Source: Acidimicrobiaceae bacterium (GTDB taxonomy: Bacteria > Actinomycetota > Acidimicrobiia > Acidimicrobiales > JAUTXP01). From it: a stretch of 64,000 bases of DNA. Shown in pieces: positions 26,077-34,931 of this stretch. The notes under the pieces were generated by a model. That model worked only from the letters and a program-made list of their open reading frames with translations, ran no database searches and was not told the DNA's origin. The stretch is from contig JAUTXP010000009.1 of NCBI GenBank assembly GCA_030837965.1, forward strand, positions 1 through 64,000, given 5' to 3'. A program made the translations under genes and the position numbers. Each line of letters begins with the position of its first letter. Within the stretch, counting starts at the first letter, position 1.

Positions 26077-27150
26077 GTGGACCTGCCCGTGATGCCGCCC
26101 GTGTCCCCCATGCTGGCCAAGCTGGCTCGCGACCTGCCGGAGCGCGACGGCCTGTTGTTCGAGCCCAAGTGGGACGGCTTCCGCTGCATCGTGTTCCGCG
26201 ACGGTGACGAGGTGGAGCTTGGGTCGCGCAACGAGCGGCCGTTGACCCGCTACTTCCCCGAGGTGGTCGACGCCGTGCGGGCCGGATTGCCGGAGCGGTG
26301 CGTGATCGACGGCGAATTGGTGATCGCGGGCGCGGACGGGCTGGATTTCGACGCGCTGCAACTGCGGCTGCATCCGGCCGAGTCGCGCGTGCGCAAGTTG
26401 GCGGGCGAGATCCCGGCGTCGTTCGTGGCCTTCGACCTGCTGGCCCTGGACGATCGGGACCTTCGACCTGCTCCGTTCTCCGAGCGACGGGCCCTGTTGG
26501 AGTCGGCGCTGGCGGGCGTGCAGCCCCCCATGTACTTGACGCCGGCCACTACCGACCGGGCCACGGCCGCCCAGTGGTTCGACAGCTTCGAGGGGGCCGG
26601 GCTCGACGGCGTGGTGGCCAAGCCGCTCGACCTTCCCTACAAGGAGAACGAGCGCTGCATGATCAAGGTCAAGCACGAGCGCACGGCCGACTGCGTGGTC
26701 GCCGGCTTTCGGTGGCACAAGAGCGGGCCGGTGATCGGCTCGTTGCTGCTCGGGTTGTACGACGACGATGGCGTGCTGCACCACGTCGGCATCACCGCCT
26801 CGTTCAAGATGGACGACCGGAAGAAGCTGGTCGACGTGGTGGCGCCATACCGGGAAGGGGCGGCGGAGGCCCACCCCTGGTTCTGGGGCATGACGGGCGA
26901 GGCCAACGAGCCCGCGGCCCGCCGGCCCGAGGCCCACTCCCGGTGGAACGCCAAGAAGGATCTCTCCTTCGAGCCCCTGCGGCCCGAGCTGGTCTGCGAG
27001 GTGGCTTACGACCACTTGCAAGGCATGCGGTTCCGCCACGCCTCCACGTTTCGTCGGTGGCGTCCAGACCGCGAGCCCGCGTCGTGCACGTACAAGCAGT
27101 TGGACACGGCCGTGCCCTCAGAACTGGCCGCCGTCTTCGGCGCCGGCTAG
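26077..27150 (+). CDS. ligC: ATP-dependent DNA ligase, LigC type
   Basis: 357 residues: nucleotidyltransferase domain with the adenylated Lys31 in 'EPKWDGFR', motif III 'FVAFDLLALDD', motif IV 'GLDGVVAKPL' and motif V 'MIKVKHERTADCVVAGF', then an OB-fold. It seals nicks with ATP and belongs to the mycobacterial LigC group. In Mycobacterium tuberculosis ligC sits beside a LigD-type polymerase gene. Here the matching polymerase gene is at 31865-32893, facing this one, with the biotin operon in between. Start GTG 26077 follows a purine-rich GGATGGGG site. Confidence 0.9.
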   Translation: MDLPVMPPVSPMLAKLARDLPERDGLLFEPKWDGFRCIVFRDGDEVELGSRNERPLTRYFPEVVDAVRAGLPERCVIDGELVIAGADGLDFDALQLRLHPAESRVRKLAGEIPASFVAFDLLALDDRDLRPAPFSERRALLESALAGVQPPMYLTPATTDRATAAQWFDSFEGAGLDGVVAKPLDLPYKENERCMIKVKHERTADCVVAGFRWHKSGPVIGSLLLGLYDDDGVLHHVGITASFKMDDRKKLVDVVAPYREGAAEAHPWFWGMTGEANEPAARRPEAHSRWNAKKDLSFEPLRPELVCEVAYDHLQGMRFRHASTFRRWRPDREPASCTYKQLDTAVPSELAAVFGAG

Positions 27151-27163
27151 ACCGCTCGAGCGC

Positions 27164-27209
27164 GTCTTGTCGCGCTGGATGCCGTATACGGCAATGAGCG
27201 CGACAAGAC
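27164..27209. terminator. Hairpin after ligC, CTTGTCGCGCT palindrome family (full copy)
   Basis: GTCTTGTCGCGCT (27164-27176) pairs with 27197-27209 (13 bp), with a self-complementary GCCGTATACGGC at 27181-27192 in the loop. It lies 14 bases after the ligC stop and just before bioA. The last 24 bases (27186-27209) are repeated exactly at 31838-31861 on the far side of the biotin operon. Confidence 0.75.
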
Positions 27210-27287
27210 CGGTCGGAGTGGCGGTCAAACCCACTAGCCCAATCGCCCACATTCGCGTGGAGGCACCGAACCCGCGAGGCTGGGGCG

Positions 27288-28583
27288 ATGCGCGCCGCCG
27301 ACAACATGCTGACGCTGGTTGAACGCGATCGTGCCGCGGTGTGGCATCCGTATGCGGCGCTGCCGCCGAGCGGCACGATCTACCCCGTTGTCGCCGCCGA
27401 GGGCGTACGCCTTGAGCTGGCGGACGGCCGCCACATCATCGACGGGATGGCGTCATGGTGGTCGATGATCCACGGGTATCGCCATCCGGTGCTCGATGAG
27501 GCCGTACGCGCCCAGCTATCGTCGATGGCCCACGTGATGCTCGGTGGCCTCACCCATCCGGCTGTGGTCGATCTCGCCGAGCTGCTGATCGGGATCACTC
27601 CTGAACCGCTGGCCCATGTTTTCTTCGCCGACTCCGGGTCGGTCGCCGTCGAGGTCGCCATCAAGATGGCCGTCCAGCACTGGATCGGACGAGGCAAACC
27701 GCAGAAGCGGCGCCTTGTCACGGTGCGCGGCGGCTACCACGGCGACACGTTTGGCGCCATGGCCGTGTGCGATCCCGAGACGGGCATGCACCATCTTTTT
27801 ACCGACGTGCTGGCGCAGCACCTGTTCGCGCCGATGCCCGGACCCGACCGCCGCGTGCCGTTCGACGGCGAGCCCATCGCCGCGATGGAGACGCTGCTGG
27901 CCGCCCATGCCCACGAGGTCGCCGCCGTCATCCTCGAGCCGGTCGTGCAAGGCGCCGGCGGCATGCGCTTCTCGCATCCCGAGTACCTCACCCGCCTCCG
28001 CGCCTTGTGCGACGCGTACGACGTTCTGCTCGTCTGCGATGAGATCGCCACCGGATTCGGCCGCACCGGCGCGCTGTTCGCGAGCGAGCACGCCGACATC
28101 GCGCCCGACATCATGTGCCTTGGCAAAGCGATGACGGGCGGGTACCTGTCGATGGCGGCGACGCTGTGCACGCCCGCGGTCGCTGAAGGGGTCTGTCGGG
28201 CTGATCCCGGCGCACTGATGCACGGGCCAACGTTCATGGGCAACGCCCTCGGCGCCGCCGTCTCGCGGGCCAGCATCGAGCTGTTGTTGTCGGGTCCGTG
28301 GCGCGACGAGGTCAGACGGATCGAAGCGGCGTTGACCGACGGGCTCGAGCAGGCGAAAGCGCTGCCGGGTGTTGCCGACGTGCGCGTCTTCGGCGCTATC
28401 GGCGTGGTGGAGATGCACGAGCCGGTCGATATGGAGGCCACCCAGGCCCACCTCATCGATCACGGTGTCTGGCTCCGCCCGTTCGGGCGCTTGCTGTACA
28501 CGATGCCGCCCTACGTCATCGACGGCGACGACCTGTCGACGCTCACCGCGGCCATGGTGAGCGCCGCCGGCCTGGCGTCGTGA
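27288..28583 (+). CDS. bioA: Adenosylmethionine-8-amino-7-oxononanoate aminotransferase
   Basis: 431 residues; PLP enzyme that converts KAPA to DAPA using SAM in biotin synthesis. BioA features: 'GMASWWSMIHGYRHP', 'VRGGYHGDTFGAMAVC', 'VLLVCDEIATGFGRTG' with the PLP Asp, and 'CLGKAMTGGYLSMA' with the Schiff-base Lys near residue 280. First gene of bioA-F-D-B-bsaP; the bioF GTG overlaps its stop (GTGA). Codon choice differs from that of neighbours: GAT, CAT, TAT and GTA are visibly more frequent, which fits a later arrival of the operon. Confidence 0.96.
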   Translation: MRAADNMLTLVERDRAAVWHPYAALPPSGTIYPVVAAEGVRLELADGRHIIDGMASWWSMIHGYRHPVLDEAVRAQLSSMAHVMLGGLTHPAVVDLAELLIGITPEPLAHVFFADSGSVAVEVAIKMAVQHWIGRGKPQKRRLVTVRGGYHGDTFGAMAVCDPETGMHHLFTDVLAQHLFAPMPGPDRRVPFDGEPIAAMETLLAAHAHEVAAVILEPVVQGAGGMRFSHPEYLTRLRALCDAYDVLLVCDEIATGFGRTGALFASEHADIAPDIMCLGKAMTGGYLSMAATLCTPAVAEGVCRADPGALMHGPTFMGNALGAAVSRASIELLLSGPWRDEVRRIEAALTDGLEQAKALPGVADVRVFGAIGVVEMHEPVDMEATQAHLIDHGVWLRPFGRLLYTMPPYVIDGDDLSTLTAAMVSAAGLAS

Positions 28584-29770
28584 GCGACGTGGGATCGAAC
28601 GGGGCCGGCCCGTGGGACGCCTGGGCCGCGCAACAAATCGGCGCCGTCCGCGCCGCCGGCCAATGGCGCGAACCACGGGTGCTCGATGGACGGGGACCGT
28701 GCTTCCGCCTGGCCGATGGCCGGGAGGTGGTCTCCTTCGCGTCGAACGACTACCTCGGCCTCGCCGGAAATCCCACCGTCGTCGCGGCCGCGCACGCCGC
28801 CCTCGATGAGTGGGGGGCAGGGTCCGGGGCGGCACGGCTCATCGTCGGATCGCGGCCCGTACACCACGACCTCGAATCCGAGCTCGCGGCGTGGAAGCGA
28901 TCCGATGCCGCCGTGCTCTTCCCGACGGGATTCGCCGCCAACCTCGGCGTCCTCACAACCCTGGCTGGCCCAAGCGTCACCGTCGTGTCCGACGAGCTCA
29001 ACCACGCGTCGATCATCGACGGTTGCCGCCTCGCTCGCGCCAACGTCGTCGTCTCGCGCCACAACGACGCCGCCCACGTCGACGCGATCCTCGCCGCGTG
29101 CCCCGGTCGAGCCCTCGTCGTCACCGATCTCGTGTTCTCGATGGATGGCGACGTTGCGCCGCTGGCCGAGCTCGGCGAGGTCTGCGCCTCGCACGGCGCC
29201 CTCCTCGTGCTCGACGAGGCCCACCTCGTCGTCGACCCCTCTGGGGGCTGTCGCGAACCAGACGAGATCATCGGCGGGCGCCTCGGCGGCATCGATGCGA
29301 AGTCGGTCGTCCGCGTCGGCACACTCTCGAAGACCTTGGGCTCGCTCGGAGGGTTCGCGGCAGGCGACGCCCATCTCATGGCCCTGCTCGTCAACCGGGC
29401 CCGTTCGTACATCTTCACCACGGCCTCAACCCCAGCCGACGCCGCCGCCGCACGAGCTGCGCTGAGCCTCGTCCGCGGCTCCGAAGGCGACGAGCTTCGG
29501 GCGCGACTTCGCCGCAACATCGATCGGCTCTCGCCGGGCCACCCTTCGCCGATTGTCCCAATTCTCATCGGTGCCGAAGACGCCGCCGTCGACGTCGCCG
29601 CCCGCCTCCTCGACCGCGGTGTCCTTATCCCGGCCATTCGCCCCCCGACAGTCGCCGCCGGAACATCCCGGCTGCGCGTCGCACTGTCGGCCGCACACAC
29701 AGACCGCCACATCGACCTTCTGCTCTCGGGCCTCGACGCGGTGTGGCCCGCCGGACGCAACCGTGGCTGA
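28580..29770 (+). CDS. bioF: 8-amino-7-oxononanoate synthase
   Basis: 396 residues; condenses pimeloyl-ACP/CoA with alanine to KAPA. Alpha-oxoamine synthase pattern: 'FASNDYLGLAGNP', 'GSGAARLIVGSRPVHHDLE', 'LLVLDEAHLVVDPSG' with the PLP Asp and His, and 'VGTLSKTLGSLGG' with the PLP Lys. Start GTG 28580 overlaps bioA TGA. It overlaps bioD by 8 bases. Pimelate-side genes (bioC/H/W/I) are not in the window. Confidence 0.96.
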   Translation: MSDVGSNGAGPWDAWAAQQIGAVRAAGQWREPRVLDGRGPCFRLADGREVVSFASNDYLGLAGNPTVVAAAHAALDEWGAGSGAARLIVGSRPVHHDLESELAAWKRSDAAVLFPTGFAANLGVLTTLAGPSVTVVSDELNHASIIDGCRLARANVVVSRHNDAAHVDAILAACPGRALVVTDLVFSMDGDVAPLAELGEVCASHGALLVLDEAHLVVDPSGGCREPDEIIGGRLGGIDAKSVVRVGTLSKTLGSLGGFAAGDAHLMALLVNRARSYIFTTASTPADAAAARAALSLVRGSEGDELRARLRRNIDRLSPGHPSPIVPILIGAEDAAVDVAARLLDRGVLIPAIRPPTVAAGTSRLRVALSAAHTDRHIDLLLSGLDAVWPAGRNRG

Positions 29771-30476
29771 CGCGAGGACTCGCCCGGCCCGCGTCGCCCT
29801 CATTGCCGGCACCGGCACCGAGGTCGGGAAGACCTGGATCGCGGTGCGGGTCATCGAGCGCTTGCGGGCCGACGCGGGCTTGCGCGTCGCGGCGCGCAAG
29901 CCCGCGCAGTCGTTCTTGACGGGGGAGGGCCCGACCGACGCCGAGTTGCTGGCGGCGGCAACGGGCGAGCGCCCGCACGACGTCTGTGCGCCCCAGCGTT
30001 GGTACCCGCTGCCGATGGCCCCGCTCATGGCCGCCGACGCGCTCGGGCGGGCGCCGTTCACCCTCGCCGATCTCGTTGCCGAGTTGTCCTGGCCGGCCCC
30101 CGCCGCCGATGTCGGCGTCGTCGAGTCAGCCGGCGGAGTCCGCTCGCCGATCTCCGCCGATGGCGGTGACACGGTCGACCTGGCCGACGCGCTGACGCCC
30201 GACCTCGTCGTGCTGGTGGCCGACGCCGGCCTCGGCACCATCAACGCCGTGCGCCTCTGTCTCGACGCGCTGGCCCAGCGCCCGACTGTGGTCGTCCTCA
30301 ACCGCTACGACCACACCGACGACCTGCACCGCCGCAACCGAACCTGGCTGACCGACACCCTCGCCCAGCCCGTTCTCATCGACTCGGCCGATGTTGCCGC
30401 CGCCATCCAGAGCGGTTCCGGGGCTCGACAGGCCCTCACCGGTCGTCGGCACAGCCGGGCCATCCGGCCGGGATGA
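29763..30476 (+). CDS. bioD: Dethiobiotin synthetase
   Basis: 237 residues; ATP-dependent ring closure of DAPA with CO2 to dethiobiotin. P-loop '[10 protein letters not shown]' at the N-terminus, followed by 'ARKPAQSF' and '[11 protein letters not shown]', the characteristic BioD segments. Start GTG 29763 lies inside bioF, so synthesis is coupled. A 67-base gap without obvious regulator site precedes bioB. Confidence 0.93.
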   Translation: MADARTRPARVALIAGTGTEVGKTWIAVRVIERLRADAGLRVAARKPAQSFLTGEGPTDAELLAAATGERPHDVCAPQRWYPLPMAPLMAADALGRAPFTLADLVAELSWPAPAADVGVVESAGGVRSPISADGGDTVDLADALTPDLVVLVADAGLGTINAVRLCLDALAQRPTVVVLNRYDHTDDLHRRNRTWLTDTLAQPVLIDSADVAAAIQSGSGARQALTGRRHSRAIRPG

Positions 30477-30543
30477 TCACGAGGCGATACTCGACAGGCC
30501 AACTGGCCCCAAAGCCCACGCCAGACGGACCTATCGTCGTTGC

Positions 30544-31539
30544 ATGTCCGACCCCTTAGCCCGCGCCTCGACCGCCCTACTGAGCGAGCGGCGTCAACTG
30601 ACCCCGGCCGAGCTCGCCAACCTGGCCACTCTTCCTGACGGCGAGGTTCACGCCCTCGCCGCGCTGGCGCACGCCGTGCGCCTTGCCTGGTGCGGTCCTA
30701 CCGTTGAGGTCGAAGGGATTCTTTCGGCGAAGACCGGCGGATGTCCGGAGGACTGCTCGTTCTGTTCGCAGTCAGCCAAGTTCGAATCGCCGGTCAAAGC
30801 CCTCCCGCTGCTCACCGACGACGAGGTACGCGCCGCAGCCGCCGAGACAGCAGCGGTCGGCGCCTCGGAGTTCTGCCTGGTGTACGCAGTTCGCGGTCCC
30901 GACGAGCGACTCATGCAGCATCTGGAGCGAGTGGTCGCTCTCGTGCGAGGTGAGACAGAACTGCGCGTGGCGATCAGTGCCGGCATCCTCACCGACGCCC
31001 AGGCCGACCGTCTCGCAGCCGCAGGCACGCACCGCTACAACCACAACCTGGAGACGGCCCGATCGTTCTTCCCGCAGATCGTGTCGACCCACTCCTGGGA
31101 CGAGCGTTTCGAGACGTGCGAACGGGTCAAGGAGCGCGGGATGGAGCTGTGCTGCGGGGTACTCCTGGGTATGGGCGAATCGGATGATCAGCGGCTCGAG
31201 CTCCTCGGTCAGATGCGAGACCTTCGCCCGTCTGAGGTGCCGATGAACTTCCTCAACCCCCGGCCAGGCACGCCTCTTCAGATCAGGCCGCTTGTGCGTC
31301 CCCTTGAGGCGATTCGGTGGATCGCCCTGTTTCGCCTCGCCCTGCCGTGGACGATCTTGCGCTACGCCGGCGGTCGCGAAGTCACCCTGCGCGACTTGCA
31401 GGCGATGGGGATGACGGCGGGCATCAACGCCATCATCGTTGGGAACTACCTGACGACCCTTGGGCGCAGCGCAGACGAGGACCTCCAGATGCTCGAAGAC
31501 CTGCGCATGCCGATCGGCGCCCTGTCCCCGGTGCTGTAA
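30544..31539 (+). CDS. bioB: Biotin synthase (radical SAM)
   Basis: 331 residues; radical-SAM enzyme that inserts sulfur into dethiobiotin. The cluster motif C-x3-C-x2-C is at Cys67, Cys71 and Cys74 ('[12 protein letters not shown]'); later '[15 protein letters not shown]' and '[13 protein letters not shown]' are typical of BioB. It contains the auxiliary-cluster type residues but actinobacterial BioBs are reported to need the partner BsaP, whose gene follows after 4 bases. Confidence 0.96.
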   Translation: MSDPLARASTALLSERRQLTPAELANLATLPDGEVHALAALAHAVRLAWCGPTVEVEGILSAKTGGCPEDCSFCSQSAKFESPVKALPLLTDDEVRAAAAETAAVGASEFCLVYAVRGPDERLMQHLERVVALVRGETELRVAISAGILTDAQADRLAAAGTHRYNHNLETARSFFPQIVSTHSWDERFETCERVKERGMELCCGVLLGMGESDDQRLELLGQMRDLRPSEVPMNFLNPRPGTPLQIRPLVRPLEAIRWIALFRLALPWTILRYAGGREVTLRDLQAMGMTAGINAIIVGNYLTTLGRSADEDLQMLEDLRMPIGALSPVL

Positions 31540-31543
31540 GCCA

Positions 31544-31735
31544 ATGCATTGCACCGGATGCGGACGAGCCGAGCGCGAAGGCGACACCTGCGGATGCCGC
31601 TCACATCTCGAGCCACCCCGGTTTTGTCGGACGTGCGGTCGCCGCCTCGCCGTGCAAGTCACCCCCACAGGGTTCACCGCCCGCTGTCGCGACCACGGCC
31701 CACACCAACCCGCGCCCTCACTTCCCGCCCGGTAG
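31544..31735 (+). CDS. bsaP: Biotin synthase auxiliary protein
   Basis: 63-residue Cys-rich protein placed 4 bases after bioB. '[10 protein letters not shown]', '[20 protein letters not shown]' and '[10 protein letters not shown]' match the BsaP family of actinobacteria, known from mycobacteria as an iron-sulfur protein that BioB needs for activity. Seven Cys are visible, in CxxC and C-R-C patterns. Small size makes it easy to miss in automatic annotation. Confidence 0.85.
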   Translation: MHCTGCGRAEREGDTCGCRSHLEPPRFCRTCGRRLAVQVTPTGFTARCRDHGPHQPAPSLPAR

Positions 31736-31837
31736 CCAGGTCACGGGCCGGCCATAATGAGGATGGAGTGGCGAAGCGCCCCGCGGCGTGGAAGACGGGG
31801 ACGCAGACAAGGTCGGTAACAACCGCGGCGCGGGTGC

Positions 31838-31861
31838 ATACGGCAATGAGCGCGACAAGAC
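31838..31861. repeat. Half copy of the CTTGTCGCGCT palindrome
   Basis: 24 bases identical to 27186-27209. Only the right arm and part of the loop are present, so no stem forms. It sits 4 bases before the (minus-strand) end of the LigD-type polymerase gene, that is at the outer edge of the biotin operon. Confidence 0.8.
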
Positions 31862-31864
31862 GCG

Positions 31865-32893
31865 TCAGTCGGGGGCGGGGTCGGGGCGGGCTCGGCTGGG
31901 CTGGACCCGCTTGGGCTCGCCCGCCATCTTGGGGAAGCTGGGCGGCCAGGGCGCGTCGCCCAGGCCTTCGGCCTCGTCGCGCTGCGACAGCTCCAGCAGC
32001 GGCTCCAACGCAAATGCCTCGTCGTCGATCCCCGCGCCCACGTCGCCCAGGGCCGCATACCGGGCGGGCACGGTGGCGATGGTGAGGTCGCCCTGCTCCA
32101 CGTCGGGCACCTCGGACCACAGCAGCGGGGCCGACACCCGGCCTTCGGCATTGGCCCGCACCGAATAGGCCGAAGCCACCGTGCGATCCCGGGCGTTCTG
32201 GTTGTAGTCGATGAAGACGCGGTCGCCCCGCTCCTCCTTCCACCACTTGGTGGTGGCCAGCCCGGCCGACCGCCGCTCCACCTCGCGGGCCAAGGCCAGC
32301 GCGGCCCGTCGCACCTCCAAGAACCCGAACTCCGGCCGCACCCGCACATTGATGTGGATGCCGCGCGACCCGGACGTCTTGGGATAGCAGGCGTAGCCGT
32401 ACTCGCTCAGCACCTCGTTGCACAGCAGCGCCACATCGCGCACCTCGGACCACGGCACGCCTGGTTGCGGGTCGAGGTCGACGCGCAGCTCGTCGGGATG
32501 GTCGACGTCGTCTCTGCGCACCGGCCACGGGTTGAGGTCGAGGCAGTTCATGTTGACGGCCCACAGGATGTGGGCCACGTCGACCGGGCACAGCTCCGTG
32601 GCCGACCGCCCGCTCGGGAACGACACCGTGCACGTCTGGAGCCAGTCCGGCTTGCCCTTCTCGGGCACCCGCTTCTGGTAGAAGAACTCGCCCTCCGCGC
32701 CCTCGGGATACCGCTTCATGACGGTGGGCCGCTCGTACACGCCCCGCAGCGCGCCCTCGCCCACGGCCAGGTAGTAGTTGGCCAGGTCGAGCTTGGTCTC
32801 GCCTCGCGCCGAGAACACGACTCGGGTCGGCGACGTGATGCGCACGTCGCGCCCGTCGACCGACAGGACGACTACGTCCTTGTCGCCAGCCAC
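31865..32893 (-). CDS. LigD-type polymerase/primase domain protein (LigPol)
   Basis: 342-residue stand-alone primase-polymerase (AEP superfamily) of the non-homologous end-joining or base-excision type. Catalytic acids Asp139 and Asp141 in 'ELRVDLDPQPG', the nucleotide-binding 'TSGSRGIHINVRV' and 'VFIDYNQNARDRTVASAYSV' are all present. No ligase or nuclease domain is fused and no Ku gene is in the window, as in the mycobacterial LigC-associated polymerases. Start GTG 32893 lies 22 bases inside the upstream ABC1 kinase gene. Confidence 0.92.
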   Translation of the reverse strand: MAGDKDVVVLSVDGRDVRITSPTRVVFSARGETKLDLANYYLAVGEGALRGVYERPTVMKRYPEGAEGEFFYQKRVPEKGKPDWLQTCTVSFPSGRSATELCPVDVAHILWAVNMNCLDLNPWPVRRDDVDHPDELRVDLDPQPGVPWSEVRDVALLCNEVLSEYGYACYPKTSGSRGIHINVRVRPEFGFLEVRRAALALAREVERRSAGLATTKWWKEERGDRVFIDYNQNARDRTVASAYSVRANAEGRVSAPLLWSEVPDVEQGDLTIATVPARYAALGDVGAGIDDEAFALEPLLELSQRDEAEGLGDAPWPPSFPKMAGEPKRVQPSRARPDPAPD

Positions 32894-34293
32894 GCCGCCT
32901 CCTGCCTGCCCAACTCGGTGGACGGCTCGCCGTCGACCTGGGGCCAAAGCTCGTGCGCGACCCGAAGCCAGTTCCGCCGCGACCCCAGCTCGGCCAGGAT
33001 GGCGTACAGCCCCAGGTTGATGCGCTGGATGATGACGAACGAGGCGGGCACGTTGGCCCACTTGGTCACCGGCGACGGCACGAAGAGCCTGCGGACCGTC
33101 TCCGACGCGTACTCGTGGGTGACGGGCGTGACCTCATCGGTGAGGATCTCGTAGAAGTGGCCGAAGTACTCCATCACCTGCTCGTCGCTGACCGGGGCGC
33201 CGCGGCTCAGGAGTCTGGTGTCCTCGACGACGGCCCGGAACTTGGCGCTGTCGCGATGCAGGACGATTTTCTCGATCATGGACTCGAAGGAGTCGAGCTC
33301 CGGTCGGCCGAAGTGCTTGACCAGTCCGTAGTCGAGGAACGTCACCCGGCCGCCGGGTCGGAAGAGGTAGTTGCCAGGATGAGGGTCGCCGTTGAAGGCA
33401 TGCATGCGGTAGATGCTGCGGAAGACGTAGCGGTAGACGGCCTCGCCAGCCAGGTCGCGCTCTTCTTGCGACCACTCGCGGGCCACCACTGAAAAGCGGA
33501 CGCCCTCGGCCAACTCCGTGGTGAGCACCCTCCCCGCGGACAGCTCGTCCACCACCGCGGGCACGTGGATGAAGGGATGGCCCGCATAGAACTCGTGGAA
33601 CTCGCGCTGGTTCTTGGCCTCCAGCCGGTAGTCGAGCTCCTCGGTCAAACGGTCCTTCAACTCCGTGACGACGGGCCCGGGCTCGAAGCCCGGAAAGGCC
33701 AGTCCGACGACCTGCGTTAGCATGGCGGTGTTGGCCAAGTCCGCCTTGATGGCCGCGTCGACGCCGGGGTACTGCACCTTGACGGCCACGGCCCGCCCGT
33801 CGCGCGTGAGGGCCCGGTGGACCTGCCCGATGGACGCCGCCGCGATGGGCACGTCGTCCCATTCGGCGAAGAGCTTGTCGGGCGACGCGCCCAGCTCGCG
33901 CTCGATGACCTGGGCGGCCAGGTCGCCGCTCATGGGCGGCGCGTCCCGTTGCAGCGTGGCCAGCGCTTCGCGCATCGGCTCGGGCAGGCCGTCGTCGAGG
34001 AAGCTGGCCAACTGGCCGAGCTTCATGAGGACGCCCTTCATGCTGCCCAAGGCGTCGGCCACGTCGGCCGCGGTGCGAAGCTCGTTCTCGCGATCGAGCG
34101 CCTCACGGCGTTGCGCGCCGGCGAACACTCGACGGGCTCTGTGCAGCGCCTGGCGCCGTCCGACTCGGCCTCCGAGCCGGGCCACTGCTGCGGTGCGTCC
34201 AGCCCTGCTCTCCAATCCATCGCTGCGCCGCACCGCCAGCCACCCGCCGGCGCCGACGGCGGCCAACGCGCCGACGACGTACCGCTTCTTCAC
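32872..34293 (-). CDS. ABC1/AarF (UbiB-like) atypical kinase 1
   Basis: 473 residues from GTG 34293 (GTGA overlap with the nitroreductase stop). Predicted N-terminal hydrophobic segment ('VVGALAAVGAGGWLAV'), then the ABC1 kinase-like core: Ala-rich loop 'AAASIGQVHRA', 'AVKVQYPGVD' Lys, 'HAFNGDPHPGNYLF' and 'FLDYGLVKHFG' metal site. Members are linked to quinone or lipid homeostasis; substrate unknown. Paralogue at 61025-62293. Confidence 0.9.
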   Translation of the reverse strand: MKKRYVVGALAAVGAGGWLAVRRSDGLESRAGRTAAVARLGGRVGRRQALHRARRVFAGAQRREALDRENELRTAADVADALGSMKGVLMKLGQLASFLDDGLPEPMREALATLQRDAPPMSGDLAAQVIERELGASPDKLFAEWDDVPIAAASIGQVHRALTRDGRAVAVKVQYPGVDAAIKADLANTAMLTQVVGLAFPGFEPGPVVTELKDRLTEELDYRLEAKNQREFHEFYAGHPFIHVPAVVDELSAGRVLTTELAEGVRFSVVAREWSQEERDLAGEAVYRYVFRSIYRMHAFNGDPHPGNYLFRPGGRVTFLDYGLVKHFGRPELDSFESMIEKIVLHRDSAKFRAVVEDTRLLSRGAPVSDEQVMEYFGHFYEILTDEVTPVTHEYASETVRRLFVPSPVTKWANVPASFVIIQRINLGLYAILAELGSRRNWLRVAHELWPQVDGEPSTELGRQEAAWLATRT

Positions 34294-34931
34294 CACTGGT
34301 TCCAATGGGTGATGGTCTCGGCGGGCACCCGTTGGGCGGCCTTGAAGTCGGTGCCCTTGGTGAACGCCACCGGGATGAGGGCGGCCTGCGTGACCTTGTC
34401 ATAGGGGATGCCGAGGATCTCCGCCGCCTCGCGCTCGAAGGCCAGGTGCAGCGTCGTCCAGACCGTGCCCAGGCCGCGGGCGCGGGCCGCCAGCATGAAG
34501 CTCCAGCCCGCCGGGATGATGGAGGCGAAGTAGCTCGCGGGCGACGACCCTTTGACCACCTCGACCCGGCTCTTGCCGCACGGGATGACGTGCACGGGCA
34601 CTTCGTGGAGGTGGTCGCGCAGATAGGTCGCAGACGAGCGCACGGCGTCGTACCGCTCGTGGCGCGGGTCGCCCTCGGGATACGTGTTCGACCCCGCGCT
34701 GGCATAAGCGTCGTAGGCCATGCCGTACAGCTCGGCTAGCGCGGCCCGCTTGTCGGCATCGTCCACCACCACGAAGTGGAACCCTTGTCGGTTGGAGCCC
34801 GACGGGGCCTGCTGGGCGATCTCGATGCACTCGGTGATGAGGTCACGCGGCACCGGGCGGGTGAGGTCCAGCCGCTTGCGCACGGCGCGGGTCGTGGTGA
34901 GGAGTTGGTCGGGGGTGAGGTCGAGGGTCAT
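34290..34931 (-). CDS. Nitroreductase family protein (213 aa)
   Basis: FMN-dependent nitroreductase fold: 'TRAVRKRLDLTRPVPRDLI' N-terminus, FMN contact 'QQAPSGSNRQGFHFVVVD', and C-terminal 'IPVAFTKGTDF'. Likely uses NAD(P)H to reduce enones, quinones or nitro compounds. ATG 34931 overlaps the acyl-CoA dehydrogenase stop (ATGA); the kinase gene begins on its own stop. Thus SDR, dehydrogenase, nitroreductase and kinase form one tight operon. Confidence 0.9.
   Translation of the reverse strand: MTLDLTPDQLLTTTRAVRKRLDLTRPVPRDLITECIEIAQQAPSGSNRQGFHFVVVDDADKRAALAELYGMAYDAYASAGSNTYPEGDPRHERYDAVRSSATYLRDHLHEVPVHVIPCGKSRVEVVKGSSPASYFASIIPAGWSFMLAARARGLGTVWTTLHLAFEREAAEILGIPYDKVTQAALIPVAFTKGTDFKAAQRVPAETITHWNQW

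Noticed and set aside
30778-30792. tRNA-like T-loop string (AAGTTCGAATCG) within bioB
   Set aside because: No acceptor stem or anticodon arm can be drawn; it encodes bioB residues.
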